From Amycolatopsis sp. (GTDB taxonomy: Bacteria > Actinomycetota > Actinomycetes > Mycobacteriales > Pseudonocardiaceae), in the NCBI RefSeq assembly GCF_025464955.1, contig NZ_JAODNM010000064.1:32921-96920 (forward strand): a stretch of DNA of 64,000 bases, in the 5' to 3' direction. Shown in pieces: positions 26,005 through 34,075 of this stretch. Every line of letters starts with the position of its first letter. Position 1 is the stretch's first letter. The position numbers and the translations under genes are program-made. The notes beneath the pieces are model-generated. The model did not search any database. It saw only the letters and a program-made list of their open reading frames with translations, and was not told the DNA's origin.

Positions 26005-26802
26005 TCAGACGAGCTCGCTGACCTCGCGGGACGCGGCTCGGAGGCCGTCGAGGGCAGCGCGGGTGGCCTTCGGGTTCATGGCGTTCGCGGCGAGCCGGAA
26101 GAGCATCGCGCGCAGGAGCATCTGGGACCAGTCCGGCAGGTGTGACCAGCGGTGCAGCAGCTGGATGTCCGCTCCGCCCCAGATCAGCGCGTCGACCGCG
26201 ACGACGGCGACGCCCCACTCGGCCGGGCGGTAGTACGGCGTGAAGTCGATGAGTCCGGGCGGGGCATCGCCGTCGAACACCATGCTGGCCAGCAGATCGC
26301 CATGGACGACTTGGTTCGGCAACCGGACCGGCCGCCGCGCGCCGGCGAGGACCTCGAACCAGCGGCCGCCGTTGGTCTCGTCGAGCTGGACTTCGGCCTC
26401 TCCCCACGCCATCCGGTCGGCGACGGAGTCGAAGTCGGTGCGCTCCTCGAGGAACGGCGGACGCGGGAAGTCGACTGTCACGCGGTGCAGTTTGACCGCG
26501 GCGAGCACGACCTCGTCGTACCGGTGTTCGGCCGTTCCCGACACGTACCGGTTGGCCGACCAGTTCGCGACGATCGACCGTCCGTCTGTCGCGCGCACCG
26601 GCTTCGCGATCCGCAGATCCGGCACGACGACGTGGTTGAGCGCCTTCGCCGACCAGAGCGCGTGTCGCTTGTCCCCCACCGGTTTGAGCACGATGTCGCC
26701 GAAGCGCCACGCGCCGCGTTCGGGCAGCAGCTCCGCTTCCACGGGCCGCGCGCCGAAGGCCGAACAGACGTGGTCCGGCGGGGGTTCGGGTCTGGAGCGC
26801 AC
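26005..26802 (-). CDS. TIGR02569 family actinobacterial protein (aminoglycoside phosphotransferase-like)
   Basis: About 265 residues from a GTG at 26802; the frame stays open upstream through non-coding repeat DNA. The sequence has a kinase-like pattern: LPNQVVHGDLLASMVFDGD (catalytic-loop HGDL) followed by PPGLIDFTPYYRP (metal-binding D). This is the arrangement of TIGR02569 proteins, an actinobacterium-specific branch near aminoglycoside phosphotransferase/choline kinase folds. No substrate is known. From memory, Rv3205c is the equivalent and likewise lies between the ATL gene and moeZ. It is flanked by half-palindromes and repeat element A. Confidence 0.8.
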   Translation of the reverse strand: MRSRPEPPPDHVCSAFGARPVEAELLPERGAWRFGDIVLKPVGDKRHALWSAKALNHVVVPDLRIAKPVRATDGRSIVANWSANRYVSGTAEHRYDEVVLAAVKLHRVTVDFPRPPFLEERTDFDSVADRMAWGEAEVQLDETNGGRWFEVLAGARRPVRLPNQVVHGDLLASMVFDGDAPPGLIDFTPYYRPAEWGVAVVAVDALIWGGADIQLLHRWSHLPDWSQMLLRAMLFRLAANAMNPKATRAALDGLRAASREVSELV

Positions 26803-26863
26803 GACAAGTGAGATTACCTCGCTTTCGGCGCCACGAATGAGACGGCTCGCATCGACGCGGCGT

Positions 26864-26883
26864 GCAACTCGCCGTCGAGTTGC
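26864..26883. repeat. GCAACTCG palindrome family, copy c
   Basis: GCAACTCG-CCGT-CGAGTTGC, a 20-bp perfect palindrome 60 bp upstream of the TIGR02569 start, followed by GCGTCCACAA as at copies a/b. It forms the left border of the composite repeat region that continues to 27300. Confidence 0.75.
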
Positions 26884-26904
26884 GGTGCTTAGCGTCCACA
26901 AGCA

Positions 26905-27263
26905 GGGCACCCTTGTACAAAAGTGGGTCTTCGGTCGTCTGTGTGGGTGCTGGTTGCTGTGGACTGGCTGCGTTTTACCGCAGCAAGGGCCGGGTCGTGT
27001 CCGGTGTACGGCGAATGCCGGTGTCCGGAGCTGGGTGTGGGACTCGCCGGTCTGAACGTGGGACTCGCCCTCGCTGAACGTGGGACTCGCACAACACATC
27101 GGCGAGTCCCACACTCCTGCCCGGCGAGTCCCACGTTCACGCCGACGAGTCCCACATTCACTGACAGCCGACCACACCCGCTGACCTCAAGAACCTCACC
27201 AGCCACTGAGGCGTCGCGGACCCACACCTACGACACAAGAGCCACAAAAGTGCCCTGCTTGAG
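26905..27263. repeat. Composite repeat element A (GTGGGACTCGCC clusters)
   Basis: A non-coding element of about 359 bp in the 500-bp gap between the TIGR02569 gene and moeZ. Order: a TTGTACAAAAGTG end (26912-26925); GCGTTTTACCGCAGCAAGG (26970); three direct units GTGGGACTCGC at 27037, 27058 and 27080; three opposed units GAGTCCCAC at 27101, 27123 and 27144; and a degenerate end AAAAGTGCCCTGCTTGAG (27246). Element B at 43551-43927 has the same order of blocks. No protein-like ORF or RNA polymerase signal was recognised. Confidence 0.8.
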
Positions 27264-27275
27264 GACTCAACTACC

Positions 27276-27292
27276 GCAAGTCGACGGCGAGT
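27276..27292. repeat. GCAACTCG palindrome family, right half only
   Basis: GCAAGTCGACGGCGAGT is the right half of the 52-bp palindrome at 53344-53395. It lies 10 bp beyond the moeZ stop. With the left half at 25983 it brackets the TIGR02569 gene and element A in inverted orientation. Confidence 0.6.
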
Positions 27293-27302
27293 CGTGTGTG
27301 GC

Positions 27303-28481
27303 TCAGTACGTCGGCAGGCTCTGGTCGATCTGCCTGGCCCACGCCAGGATGCCGCCACCGAGGTGGGTCGCATCCTTGAAACCGGCCTGGTGCAGCGCCG
27401 CAAGTGCTTCCGCTGAGCGGGCACCGGACTTGCAGTGCAGCACGATCGGCCGATCCTGCGGCAGCTCGGACAGCGCCTCGCCGGACAGGATCCGGTCCTT
27501 CGGGATCAGCTTGGCGCCCTTGATGTTCACGATCTCGTACTCGTGCGGCTCGCGGACGTCGATCAGCTCGAACACGTCGCCGTTGTCGAACTTGGCCTTC
27601 AGCTCGGCCGGGGTGATGGTGCTCCCCGCCGCCGCGTTGGCTGCCTCGTCCGACACCACGCCGCAGAACGCGTCGTAGTCGATGAGCTCGGTGATCTTCG
27701 GGGTCTCGGGATCCTTGCGGATCTTGACCTCTCGGTAGCGCATCTCCAGCGCGTCGTAGCTGATCAGACGGCCGAGCAGCGGCTCACCGATACCCGTGAT
27801 GAGCTTGATCGCCTCGTTGACCATGATCGAACCGATCGACGCGCACAGCACGCCCAGCACGCCGCCTTCGGCGCAGGACGGGACCATGCCCGGGGGCGGC
27901 GGCTCGGGGTAGAGGTCGCGGTAGTTGAGGCCCTTGCCGTTCGGCGCGTCCTCCCAGAACACGCTGGCCTGGCCCTCGAAGCGGTAGATCGAGCCCCAGA
28001 CGTACGGCTTGCCGAGCAGCACCGCCGCGTCGTTGACCAGGTACCGGGTGGCGAAGTTGTCCGTGCCGTCGACGATGAGGTCGTAGTCGGCGAAGATCTC
28101 CAGCGCGTTGGCGCTCTCGAGCCGCTCGGTGTGCAGGTTGACCTTGACGAACGGGTTGATCTCGGCGATCGACTCCTTGGCCGACACAGCCTTGAGCTTG
28201 CCGACGTCGGACTGGCCGTGGATCACCTGGCGGTGCAGGTTCGACTCGTCGACCTCGTCGAAGTCGACGATGCCCAGCGTGCCGACCCCGGCCGCGGCCA
28301 GGTACAGCAGCGCGGGGCTGCCCAGCCCGCCGGCACCGATGACCAGCACCTTCGCGTTCTTCAGCCGCTTCTGCCCGATCATTCCGACATCCGGGATGAT
28401 CAGGTGACGGCTGTAGCGAGCCACCTCTTCCTTGGTGAGCTCAGCGGCCGGCTCTACGAGCGGCGGCAGCGTCCCTGACAT
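27303..28481 (-). CDS. moeZ: MoeZ: adenylyltransferase/sulfurtransferase
   Basis: A 392-residue two-domain enzyme from an ATG at 28481 with GGAGGACCG upstream. The N-terminal ThiF/MoeB domain has VIGAGGLGSP (nucleotide site), DEVDESNLHRQ and the catalytic-Cys region PSCAEGGVLGVLC. The C-terminal rhodanese domain (about residue 290 on) has the active-site loop HCKSGARSAEAL. MoeZ adenylates and thiocarboxylates sulfur-carrier proteins (MoaD, CysO, ThiS types), supplying sulfur for molybdopterin, cysteine and some natural products. It lies next to the DUF3152 protease gene, as in mycobacteria (Rv3206c-Rv3207c, from memory). Confidence 0.95.
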   Translation of the reverse strand: MSGTLPPLVEPAAELTKEEVARYSRHLIIPDVGMIGQKRLKNAKVLVIGAGGLGSPALLYLAAAGVGTLGIVDFDEVDESNLHRQVIHGQSDVGKLKAVSAKESIAEINPFVKVNLHTERLESANALEIFADYDLIVDGTDNFATRYLVNDAAVLLGKPYVWGSIYRFEGQASVFWEDAPNGKGLNYRDLYPEPPPPGMVPSCAEGGVLGVLCASIGSIMVNEAIKLITGIGEPLLGRLISYDALEMRYREVKIRKDPETPKITELIDYDAFCGVVSDEAANAAAGSTITPAELKAKFDNGDVFELIDVREPHEYEIVNIKGAKLIPKDRILSGEALSELPQDRPIVLHCKSGARSAEALAALHQAGFKDATHLGGGILAWARQIDQSLPTY

Positions 28482-28576
28482 CGGTCCTCCATCTTCGCGT
28501 GGATCGCGTCTGCATCCCAGTATGTCTAACGCGCGCGGGCAAGAAGTACTTCCCCTCGTCCACCTGGTGAGATGGG

Positions 28577-29749
28577 TCAGCCTGTCGGCTGAGCTTGCGG
28601 GTTCGGCCAGGGGTTGACCTTGCAGACCCGCCCGTCCTTCGCCACCGCGCTGTAGTTGGTCGGGTCGACCTTGTTGAGGTCGGCGACGTAGTCGTCGGAC
28701 ACCCCGAACGTCTGCTGCATCATCACCGGCGCGAGCTCGCCGTTGCCGGGGCAGCCGACGTGACTCTTGCCGACGGCGTGGCCGACCTCGTGGTTGATCG
28801 CGTACTGGCGGTAAATACCCATGTCGCCGGCGAACGCGATCGCGCCGCGCACCCAGCGGGCGAGGTTGATCACGACGCGGGAGTCGAAGCTCTTGCGGTA
28901 GCAGGAGGACTCGTAGGTGATCGTGTACCCGCAGACGTCCTCGCGGTGATCGGTGGCCGGGGTAGTCAGGCTGACCCGGAAACTCGGCTTCGGGTAGGTC
29001 GCGTCCACCCGCTGGAACTGCACCTGACCGGTGCCCGTCCAGCTCTGCGGGTTCGACAGCGTGGCCTCGACGGCATCGGCGAACGTGTCCTCGCCGCTGA
29101 AGCTGCTCGCGTCGATCCCGTCCTCGACCTCGACGGTGTAGGTGTACAGCTTGCCGGCCGTGCCGACCTTCTTGCCGCCGCCCGGAGGGATCGGGAGGAC
29201 ATGGAACGTGCCCTTGCCCTGCTGGGTGAAGTCGCCGCCGCCGGGCAGGACCGCGGTGGGGATGTTCAGCTGCTTCGCCGGGCTCTCGTTGACCGCAGGG
29301 TCGTTGGCGACGGACCCGGTGCCGGTCGCCGCGGGCGACTGCGCCTGCTGACCCGACGCGATCGGCTGGGCCGGGCTGTTGGCAGTGTTCAGCACAATCA
29401 GCACGGTGAGCACCACGAGGATCGGCAGCGCGTAGACCCGCCAGCCGTACGTCCTCGACAGCTTGGTGAGCTTGCCCGACGTCGGTATGTCGGACTCGTC
29501 TTCCTCGGCGGGATCGACCTTCGGCTGCCACGACGCGCGCAGCGGCTCGGCGGAGGTCCGGCGGCCGCCGGGGCGGTACCTGTCCTCGCTGACCCGCACC
29601 GCGGGCGGCGTAGTCGGCCGGTACTGCTGACCCGTGCGCGGTGGGAGTCCGGAGCTCTTGGACGCCGAATGCGGGGCGCGCCGAGCGGACGACGGGTACT
29701 GCTGAGCCCGCCCGTCTTCGCCTCGCGGTTCCCTCGTCACCCGTTCCAC
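28577..29749 (-). CDS. DUF3152 membrane-anchored zinc metalloprotease-like protein
   Basis: About 390 residues from a GTG at 29749 (a second GTG lies at 29740). It has a long basic, disordered N-terminus, a single membrane helix near residues 106-126 (VYALPILVVLTVLIVLNTAN), a Pro/Ser linker, and an extracytoplasmic DUF3152 domain ending with the metalloprotease motif INHEVGHAVGKSHVGCPG (HExxHxxxxxH). The catalytic Glu and all three His are present. Two cysteines (DVCGYT, SSCYRK) may form a disulfide. The gene lies upstream of moeZ in the same orientation, 95 bp apart. Substrates are unknown. Confidence 0.88.
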   Translation of the reverse strand: MERVTREPRGEDGRAQQYPSSARRAPHSASKSSGLPPRTGQQYRPTTPPAVRVSEDRYRPGGRRTSAEPLRASWQPKVDPAEEDESDIPTSGKLTKLSRTYGWRVYALPILVVLTVLIVLNTANSPAQPIASGQQAQSPAATGTGSVANDPAVNESPAKQLNIPTAVLPGGGDFTQQGKGTFHVLPIPPGGGKKVGTAGKLYTYTVEVEDGIDASSFSGEDTFADAVEATLSNPQSWTGTGQVQFQRVDATYPKPSFRVSLTTPATDHREDVCGYTITYESSCYRKSFDSRVVINLARWVRGAIAFAGDMGIYRQYAINHEVGHAVGKSHVGCPGNGELAPVMMQQTFGVSDDYVADLNKVDPTNYSAVAKDGRVCKVNPWPNPQAQPTG

Positions 29750-29829
29750 GCATCCAGGGTGCCATAGACGGACCGTGATGCCGACGCCGACTGGCGTATT
29801 ACGCAGAGATAACTCTTCACTCGGATGGG

Positions 29830-30843
29830 CTACCAGGTACCGGTTTCCACCGTTTCCCACATACCCAAAACGGCCTTCGCTACGGCAATCGGGCGTTCCA
29901 TCTGCGCCACATGGCCGGTACGGGGGAGGACCAGTAGCCGCCCGTGCGGCAGCGTTCGCGCGGTACGGGCTGCTCGCCGGACGGAGATCACTCGGTCGTG
30001 GATGCCCCAGACCACGAGCGTGGGAACTGTGACGGTCGACGCGGTCCTCCACAGCGAAGCGGAACCGCGTGCGCCCCACGCGCGGAAGATGGCGAACGTG
30101 CTTCGGGCCAGCGCGGGTGCCGCCCAGGTAAGCCCGGCCCGTGCGCTGTGCTCTTCGCTGAGGTCAGTGAGCCTGCTCTCAGTGAAGGCCTCAGGCTCCG
30201 CGAAACAGAGTCGGATCACCTGCATCGCGCGTTCGCGCGGCCCCATCGAAGCCATCCGGCGACGCACTCCGCGGCCGACGAACGGCAGGTACGCGAGCGC
30301 CATCATCGGGTCGGACATCCGTCGCGGGTCGGGGCGGCGGTCGGGCATCGCGGGGGAAATCAGCGTCAGCGTGCGCACCAGGTCCGGCCGTCGCGCCGCG
30401 GTCAGGAGCGCGATCGCACCGCCCATGGAGTTGCCCAGCAGGTGCACCGAGCCGGTGCCGGACTCCTTGACCAGCTGCTCGAGGTACTTCACGACGACGT
30501 CGGCGTGTGCGTCCATGGTGAACGAAAACCCGGCCTCGGGCTCGGAAAACCCGAAGCCGGGCAGGTCGACGGACGCACCTGCGGCGAACGGCGACAACAA
30601 CGCGGACAGGTCCGTCCAGTTCGTCGACGACCCGCCGAGCCCGTGGATGTAGACGGCCGCGGCGGCGTCGGAACCCGGGGTACGGCGGACGTGCAGGCGG
30701 AGCCCGCCGACCGTTTCCTGCACCCCGGCCCACGGGTGCCGCTCGCCGTCGAGCGACGGCAGCGGTGTGTCACTCAGCGGGATTTGAGTGATGGGGGTGC
30801 GTCTGGCCGCTGCGGCGTTCGGGCGAGAATAGGAGGTGGACAC
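29830..30843 (-). CDS. Alpha/beta hydrolase
   Basis: About 337 residues from a GTG at 30843. The open frame extends much further upstream but through the antisense of the TetR gene. Classic fold elements are VYIHGLGGSS (oxyanion hole HGxG), LLGNSMGGAIAL (nucleophile elbow, Ser), VVWGIHDRVI (acid Asp) and PRTGHVAQME (His). A membrane-proximal cap with a basic patch (VRRRMASMG) lies in between. The substrate is unknown. It is divergent from a TetR regulator gene with a 111-bp gap, so that regulator may control it. Confidence 0.87.
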   Translation of the reverse strand: MSTSYSRPNAAAARRTPITQIPLSDTPLPSLDGERHPWAGVQETVGGLRLHVRRTPGSDAAAAVYIHGLGGSSTNWTDLSALLSPFAAGASVDLPGFGFSEPEAGFSFTMDAHADVVVKYLEQLVKESGTGSVHLLGNSMGGAIALLTAARRPDLVRTLTLISPAMPDRRPDPRRMSDPMMALAYLPFVGRGVRRRMASMGPRERAMQVIRLCFAEPEAFTESRLTDLSEEHSARAGLTWAAPALARSTFAIFRAWGARGSASLWRTASTVTVPTLVVWGIHDRVISVRRAARTARTLPHGRLLVLPRTGHVAQMERPIAVAKAVLGMWETVETGTW

Positions 30844-30954
30844 CCTTCCAGCATGCCTGACCCTTGGCGCGTCGGCCGTACCGGCGAGTAATGTCAAGGC
30901 GATTTCGTGTGGCGGTGACCCCGCCGCGGCGAACGCGGCTCGACTGGAGGAAGC

Positions 30955-31578
30955 ATGACGGAGATGGCGCGAGTGCAGCAACGTGGTGTCCGCCTGCCAC
31001 GGACGGAACGCCGTGCGCAGCTGCTGGCCGCGGCGCAGCGCGTCTTCGCCGCGAACGGCTACCACTCGGCGGCGATGGACGAGATCGCCGAGGAGGCCGG
31101 CGTCAGCAAGCCGGTCCTCTACCAGCATTTCCCCGGCAAGCTCGACCTGTACATCGCCCTGCTGGAAAGCCACGTCGACGAGCTCGTGCACCGCGTCAAG
31201 ACCGCGCTGGACTCGACCAGCGACAACAGGCAGCGCGTGCCCGCGACCGTCGGCGCGTTCTTCGACTTCGTCAGCAGCGACGCGGGCGCCTTCCGGATGG
31301 TGTTCGAATCCGACCTCCGCGGCGAACCCGCCGTGCAGGAGGCCGTCGACAGGGCGACGTCGGCCAGCGTCGACGCCATCACGGAGACCATCACCGCCGA
31401 CGCCGGCCTCGACGAGGACAAGGCGCGCCTGCTGGCCGTCGGCCTCGTCGGCCTGAGCCAGGTCAGCGCCCGGTTCTGGCTCGCGAACCACAGCTCGATG
31501 AGCCAGGAAGAGGCCGTCGCCCTGACCGCGAACCTCGCCTGGCGCGGTATCGGCGGCGGTTTCCCCCTGCAACACTGA
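30955..31578 (+). CDS. TetR family transcriptional regulator
   Basis: A 207-residue regulator from an ATG at 30955 with GGAGG upstream. The N-terminal helix-turn-helix is intact (YHSAAMDEIAEEAGVSKPVL, then YQHFPGKLDLY). The C-terminal ligand domain is typical. From memory it corresponds to Rv3208, the conserved TetR beside DUF3152 and moeZ in mycobacteria. Its target may be the divergent hydrolase or itself. Copy 4 of the 46-bp palindrome starts 12 bp after the stop. Confidence 0.93.
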   Translation: MTEMARVQQRGVRLPRTERRAQLLAAAQRVFAANGYHSAAMDEIAEEAGVSKPVLYQHFPGKLDLYIALLESHVDELVHRVKTALDSTSDNRQRVPATVGAFFDFVSSDAGAFRMVFESDLRGEPAVQEAVDRATSASVDAITETITADAGLDEDKARLLAVGLVGLSQVSARFWLANHSSMSQEEAVALTANLAWRGIGGGFPLQH

Positions 31579-31590
31579 GCCTGGTCAGAG

Positions 31591-31636
31591 CTCGTGAGCG
31601 TTCCGGCCGGTTCTAATCGGCCAGAATACTCACGAG
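31591..31636. repeat. 46-bp palindromic 3'-end repeat, copy 4
   Basis: CTCGTGAGCGTTCCGGCC is mirrored by GGCCAGAATACTCACGAG around GGTTCTAATC. It starts 12 bp beyond the TetR stop and is the cleanest copy, with near-perfect 18-base arms. Confidence 0.85.
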
Positions 31637-31699
31637 CGTTCGGGGGCTTCGGGGATTCCACCGGGTGCGTAGGTAGCTCCTTTCCGGTGGCTTGACGGA

Positions 31700-31929
31700 A
31701 TGCCCGAGCACGAAACGACCGTCCGCAGCCGCGAGCTCGGCGAAGAACTCCGACGCGTCCTGGAAAAGGCCGAACTCACCGGCCTGGAGGTCGCTCGCCA
31801 GCTCGGCTGGTCCCAAAGCGACGTCTCCCGCATGCTCACCGGAAAAGGCGCCGTCAAGGAAGCCGACGTCGCGACCCTGCTCGGCATCTGCCGCGTCAAA
31901 GACCGCGAGCGCGCGCGACTGTTGAAACC
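31700..31929 (+). pseudogene. Truncated XRE (Scr1-type) regulator, N-terminal remnant
   Basis: The first ~75 residues match the helix-turn-helix half of Scr1-type XRE regulators: LGEELRRVLEKAELTGLEVA, LGWSQSDVSRMLTGKG and LLGICRVKDRERARLL. The following DUF5753 ligand-binding half, present in the intact gene at 55795, is missing. After ~31925 the frame runs into unrelated Arg/Pro-rich sequence and stops at 32029. At the same point a DUF3558-like frame begins in another phase. This looks like a deletion that joined two genes. Confidence 0.72.
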
Positions 31930-31931
31930 TC

Positions 31932-32100
31932 GGCCTCATCCAGGGATACCCCGCCGTCGGTTACCGCGCGGCGGGCGGTGGCGTCAACAACAAGGCCCTC
32001 TGCCAGATCGTGGTCGGTGTCAACGATGACCTGGTCTTCTCGGTCGGCATCCTGCTCGGCGGGAACGCGATCGCCAAGGGCACCGATGCTTGCGTGGCGG
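31932..32100 (+). pseudogene. DUF3558 lipoprotein C-terminal remnant
   Basis: In the frame starting at 31932 the translation reads GLIQGYPAVGYRAAGGGVN, then CQIVVGVNDDLVFSVGILL and TDAC. The pattern of a GYPAV strand, a Cys-led CQxxVGVxD strand and a late Cys matches the end of DUF3558 secreted lipoproteins, a family expanded in Pseudonocardiales and often encoded beside XRE and DUF397 genes. No signal peptide or start codon remains. It is joined directly to the XRE fragment. Confidence 0.5.
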
Positions 32101-32102
32101 GC

Positions 32103-32138
32103 AAGGGTTCCCTGCACCTGACGCAAGGAACGTCCCTT
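32103..32138. terminator. Hairpin after the XRE/DUF3558 remnant
   Basis: AAGGGTTCC pairs with GGAACGTCCCTT (three-base bulge) around a 15-base loop. It lies just before the end of the convergent hydrolase gene (stop near 32161) and may terminate transcription from either side. Confidence 0.45.
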
Positions 32139-32160
32139 TCGCCGCACCCACGCCCAACAC

Positions 32161-33084
32161 CTACCGGGCAGCCGCGACCAGGACGGCTCGAAGCCGCTCC
32201 GCGACTTCGGCGGCGCGTTCTTGCGGGAGCATGTGGCCGGCGCCCGGGTAGCGGACGAACTCGGCGTCGGGGAGTTCCTCGGCGATGACCTCGGCGTGCG
32301 CGACAGGGCAGAGTCGGTCCCGTTCGCCGACCATCACCACGGCCGGCACGCCGCGCAATGTCGCCAGCGCGGTGCGGCGGTCGTGGACGCCGATGTCCTC
32401 CTGGAACCCGGCGACGCTGGCCGGATGCGCGCTAAGCAGTTGGTACGCAACGGAAGTGACGTCGCTACGCCGCGGATGTTCGCCGAACACCAGGAACCGC
32501 GCACCCGGCCGCACAAGGGCGGGCGAGAGCGGCAGGGCGTCGCGTCGCTGCCGCGCGAGCATCTTCCCCAGCCGCCGTTCGAAGCGGACAGCGCCGTTCC
32601 CGGCGATGCCCGGCAGGCCAAGCGTGACACGGTCCATCTGCCCCGACGACGTCGCGACGAAAGCCACACCGGCAACGCGGTCGGAGACCAGCTCCGGATA
32701 CCGCTCCGCGAACGCCATGATCGTCATGCCGCCCATCGAATGGCCGGCCAGCACCAAGGGTCCGTCCGGAACCCGCGCCTCGATCAACTCGGCGAGGTCG
32801 TCGGCGAGCGTGGCGATGTTCGCCGTGCCCGGCTTCGCGGGACCGGAACCGCCGTGCCCGCGAAGGTCGTACCGCAGCACGCGCACGGAGCCGTCGATCC
32901 GGTTCGCGACCTGGTCCCAGGTCCGGTGGTCCTGGGTCCAGCCGTGCACCAGCACGAGCGTAACCGCCGAGTCCGCCGGACCGGTGACGTCGACGTGCAA
33001 CGCCGTGCCGTCGCTGGTGACGAAGCGGTGTTCACGCGCCGGGTCCCAGGAAACGGGCCGCCGCGACGGCTGAAGCGTCGTCAT
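32161..33084 (-). CDS. Alpha/beta hydrolase
   Basis: A 307-residue protein from an ATG at 33084 that overlaps the stop of the AurF-type gene (ATGA). Motifs: LVLVHGWTQDHRTWD (oxyanion hole), LAGHSMGGMTIMAFA (nucleophile Ser), MVGERDRLCPVAHAE (acid Asp) and YPGAGHMLPQE (His). It resembles haloperoxidase/epoxide-hydrolase-type enzymes but no specific residues separate these. Coupling to the diiron oxygenase suggests that they act on the same, probably lipid-like, substrate. Confidence 0.88.
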   Translation of the reverse strand: MTTLQPSRRPVSWDPAREHRFVTSDGTALHVDVTGPADSAVTLVLVHGWTQDHRTWDQVANRIDGSVRVLRYDLRGHGGSGPAKPGTANIATLADDLAELIEARVPDGPLVLAGHSMGGMTIMAFAERYPELVSDRVAGVAFVATSSGQMDRVTLGLPGIAGNGAVRFERRLGKMLARQRRDALPLSPALVRPGARFLVFGEHPRRSDVTSVAYQLLSAHPASVAGFQEDIGVHDRRTALATLRGVPAVVMVGERDRLCPVAHAEVIAEELPDAEFVRYPGAGHMLPQERAAEVAERLRAVLVAAAR

Positions 33085-34001
33085 CGCGACTTCTTCGGGA
33101 GCAGGAAAGACTTGCGCCACAAGAACATTCCCGGCTTGCCGACCAGCCCGGACTCCTGCAGGAACGGCATGATCCGGTCACCCGCGTAGTGGATGGTCTC
33201 CTGCCAGTTCGGGTTGTTCAGCGCGGCCTCGACGCCTTCGGACGGGCGGATACCGACGGCTTTGTACACGCCGGGGTTGATGAACGCACGCGTCACGAAG
33301 AACGCGATCAGCGCGATAATGAACTGCTGGTAGACGAGCTCCACTTTGGACAGCTTCGCCATCCCGCGCGTCACTTCTTCACGTGCGAACGTCACGTGGC
33401 GGGCCTCTTCGAGCACGTGGATCCGGTTCACCATCCGCACCAGCGGCTGGATGTTCGGGTCGTTCATCTGTTCGCGCTGCAACCGGTCGAGGACCTCCTC
33501 GGCAACCAGGATCGCGCCATAACGCGCCGGGCCGTAAGAGATCGTCGGCATGAGCTTCGCGAGCTTCCGCAGCCACGGCACTGGGCCGTAGCCGGGCGCG
33601 CCGATCCGCGCCGACATCCGCGCGAACATCGTCGAATGCCGGCACTCGTCGGCGACCTCGGTCAACGCGTACTGCGCGTGGGCGCTCGTCGGGTCCTGGT
33701 CGTAGACGTCCTTGAGCAGCATCTGCATCAGCAGGATCTCGAACCACAGCCCGGTGGTGGCGATGCTGGCGACCTCGTGTTTGCCCAGCTCGATACGCTG
33801 TTCCGGGGTCAGCTTGTCCCACAGCGGTGTCCCGTACAGCGACGAACGCTTCTCCGGGATGAAGTGCAGGCCGTCAACGAGCGGCGCTGCCCAGTCGATA
33901 TCGACGTCGGGGTCGTAGAACTTGTTCGCCGAAGACTTGAGCAGCCGCTCGGCCGTCTTGTCTCGATCGGTTTCCTTGAGCGCCCTTGTCGTAGACGTCA
34001 C
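33081..34001 (-). CDS. Diiron oxygenase of the AurF (p-aminobenzoate N-oxygenase) family
   Basis: About 306 residues from a GTG at 34001 with GGAAGGGG nine bases upstream; a TTG at 34010 is possible but too close to that site. Ferritin-like diiron ligands are visible: ALTEVADECRHSTMFARM (E..D/ExxH type), AILVAEEVLDRLQ and HVLEEARHVTFAREE (ExxxH). AurF enzymes oxidise arylamines to nitro compounds, but most actinobacterial members have unknown substrates. The gene is divergent from a TetR gene with a palindromic operator between them, and is followed by a coupled hydrolase. Confidence 0.88.
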   Translation of the reverse strand: MTSTTRALKETDRDKTAERLLKSSANKFYDPDVDIDWAAPLVDGLHFIPEKRSSLYGTPLWDKLTPEQRIELGKHEVASIATTGLWFEILLMQMLLKDVYDQDPTSAHAQYALTEVADECRHSTMFARMSARIGAPGYGPVPWLRKLAKLMPTISYGPARYGAILVAEEVLDRLQREQMNDPNIQPLVRMVNRIHVLEEARHVTFAREEVTRGMAKLSKVELVYQQFIIALIAFFVTRAFINPGVYKAVGIRPSEGVEAALNNPNWQETIHYAGDRIMPFLQESGLVGKPGMFLWRKSFLLPKKSR

Positions 34002-34044
34002 TGTCGACAACCCCTTCCGAGTGACCTGAGTTTCTGTAACCTCG

Positions 34045-34057
34045 GGTAACAGTTACC
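34045..34057. promoter_or_regulatory. Palindromic TetR operator candidate
   Basis: GGTAACAGTTACC is a perfect 13-bp palindrome in the 74-bp gap between the AurF-type gene and the TetR gene. Related half-sites flank it (TGTAACC at 34035 and GGTA at 34061). It fits an operator through which the TetR protein represses itself and the oxygenase-hydrolase pair. Confidence 0.6.
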
Positions 34058-34075
34058 TCTGGTAGCATCCCTCTC

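Noticed and set aside
27037..27155. Possible CRISPR array from repeated GTGGGACTCGCC units
   Set aside because: Units are only 12 bp, occur as three direct then three inverted copies, spacers are 9-14 bp and no cas genes are near. A stem-forming repeat is the better reading.
26803..27177. Upstream extension of the TIGR02569 frame through element A
   Set aside because: The translation is repeat-derived (CGTRR-type blocks from GTGGGACTCGCC units) and would make the protein far longer than the family.
30844..31575. Long open frame extending the hydrolase gene at 29830 upstream on the minus strand
   Set aside because: It is the antisense of the TetR gene, has no family match, and open antisense frames are common at this GC content.
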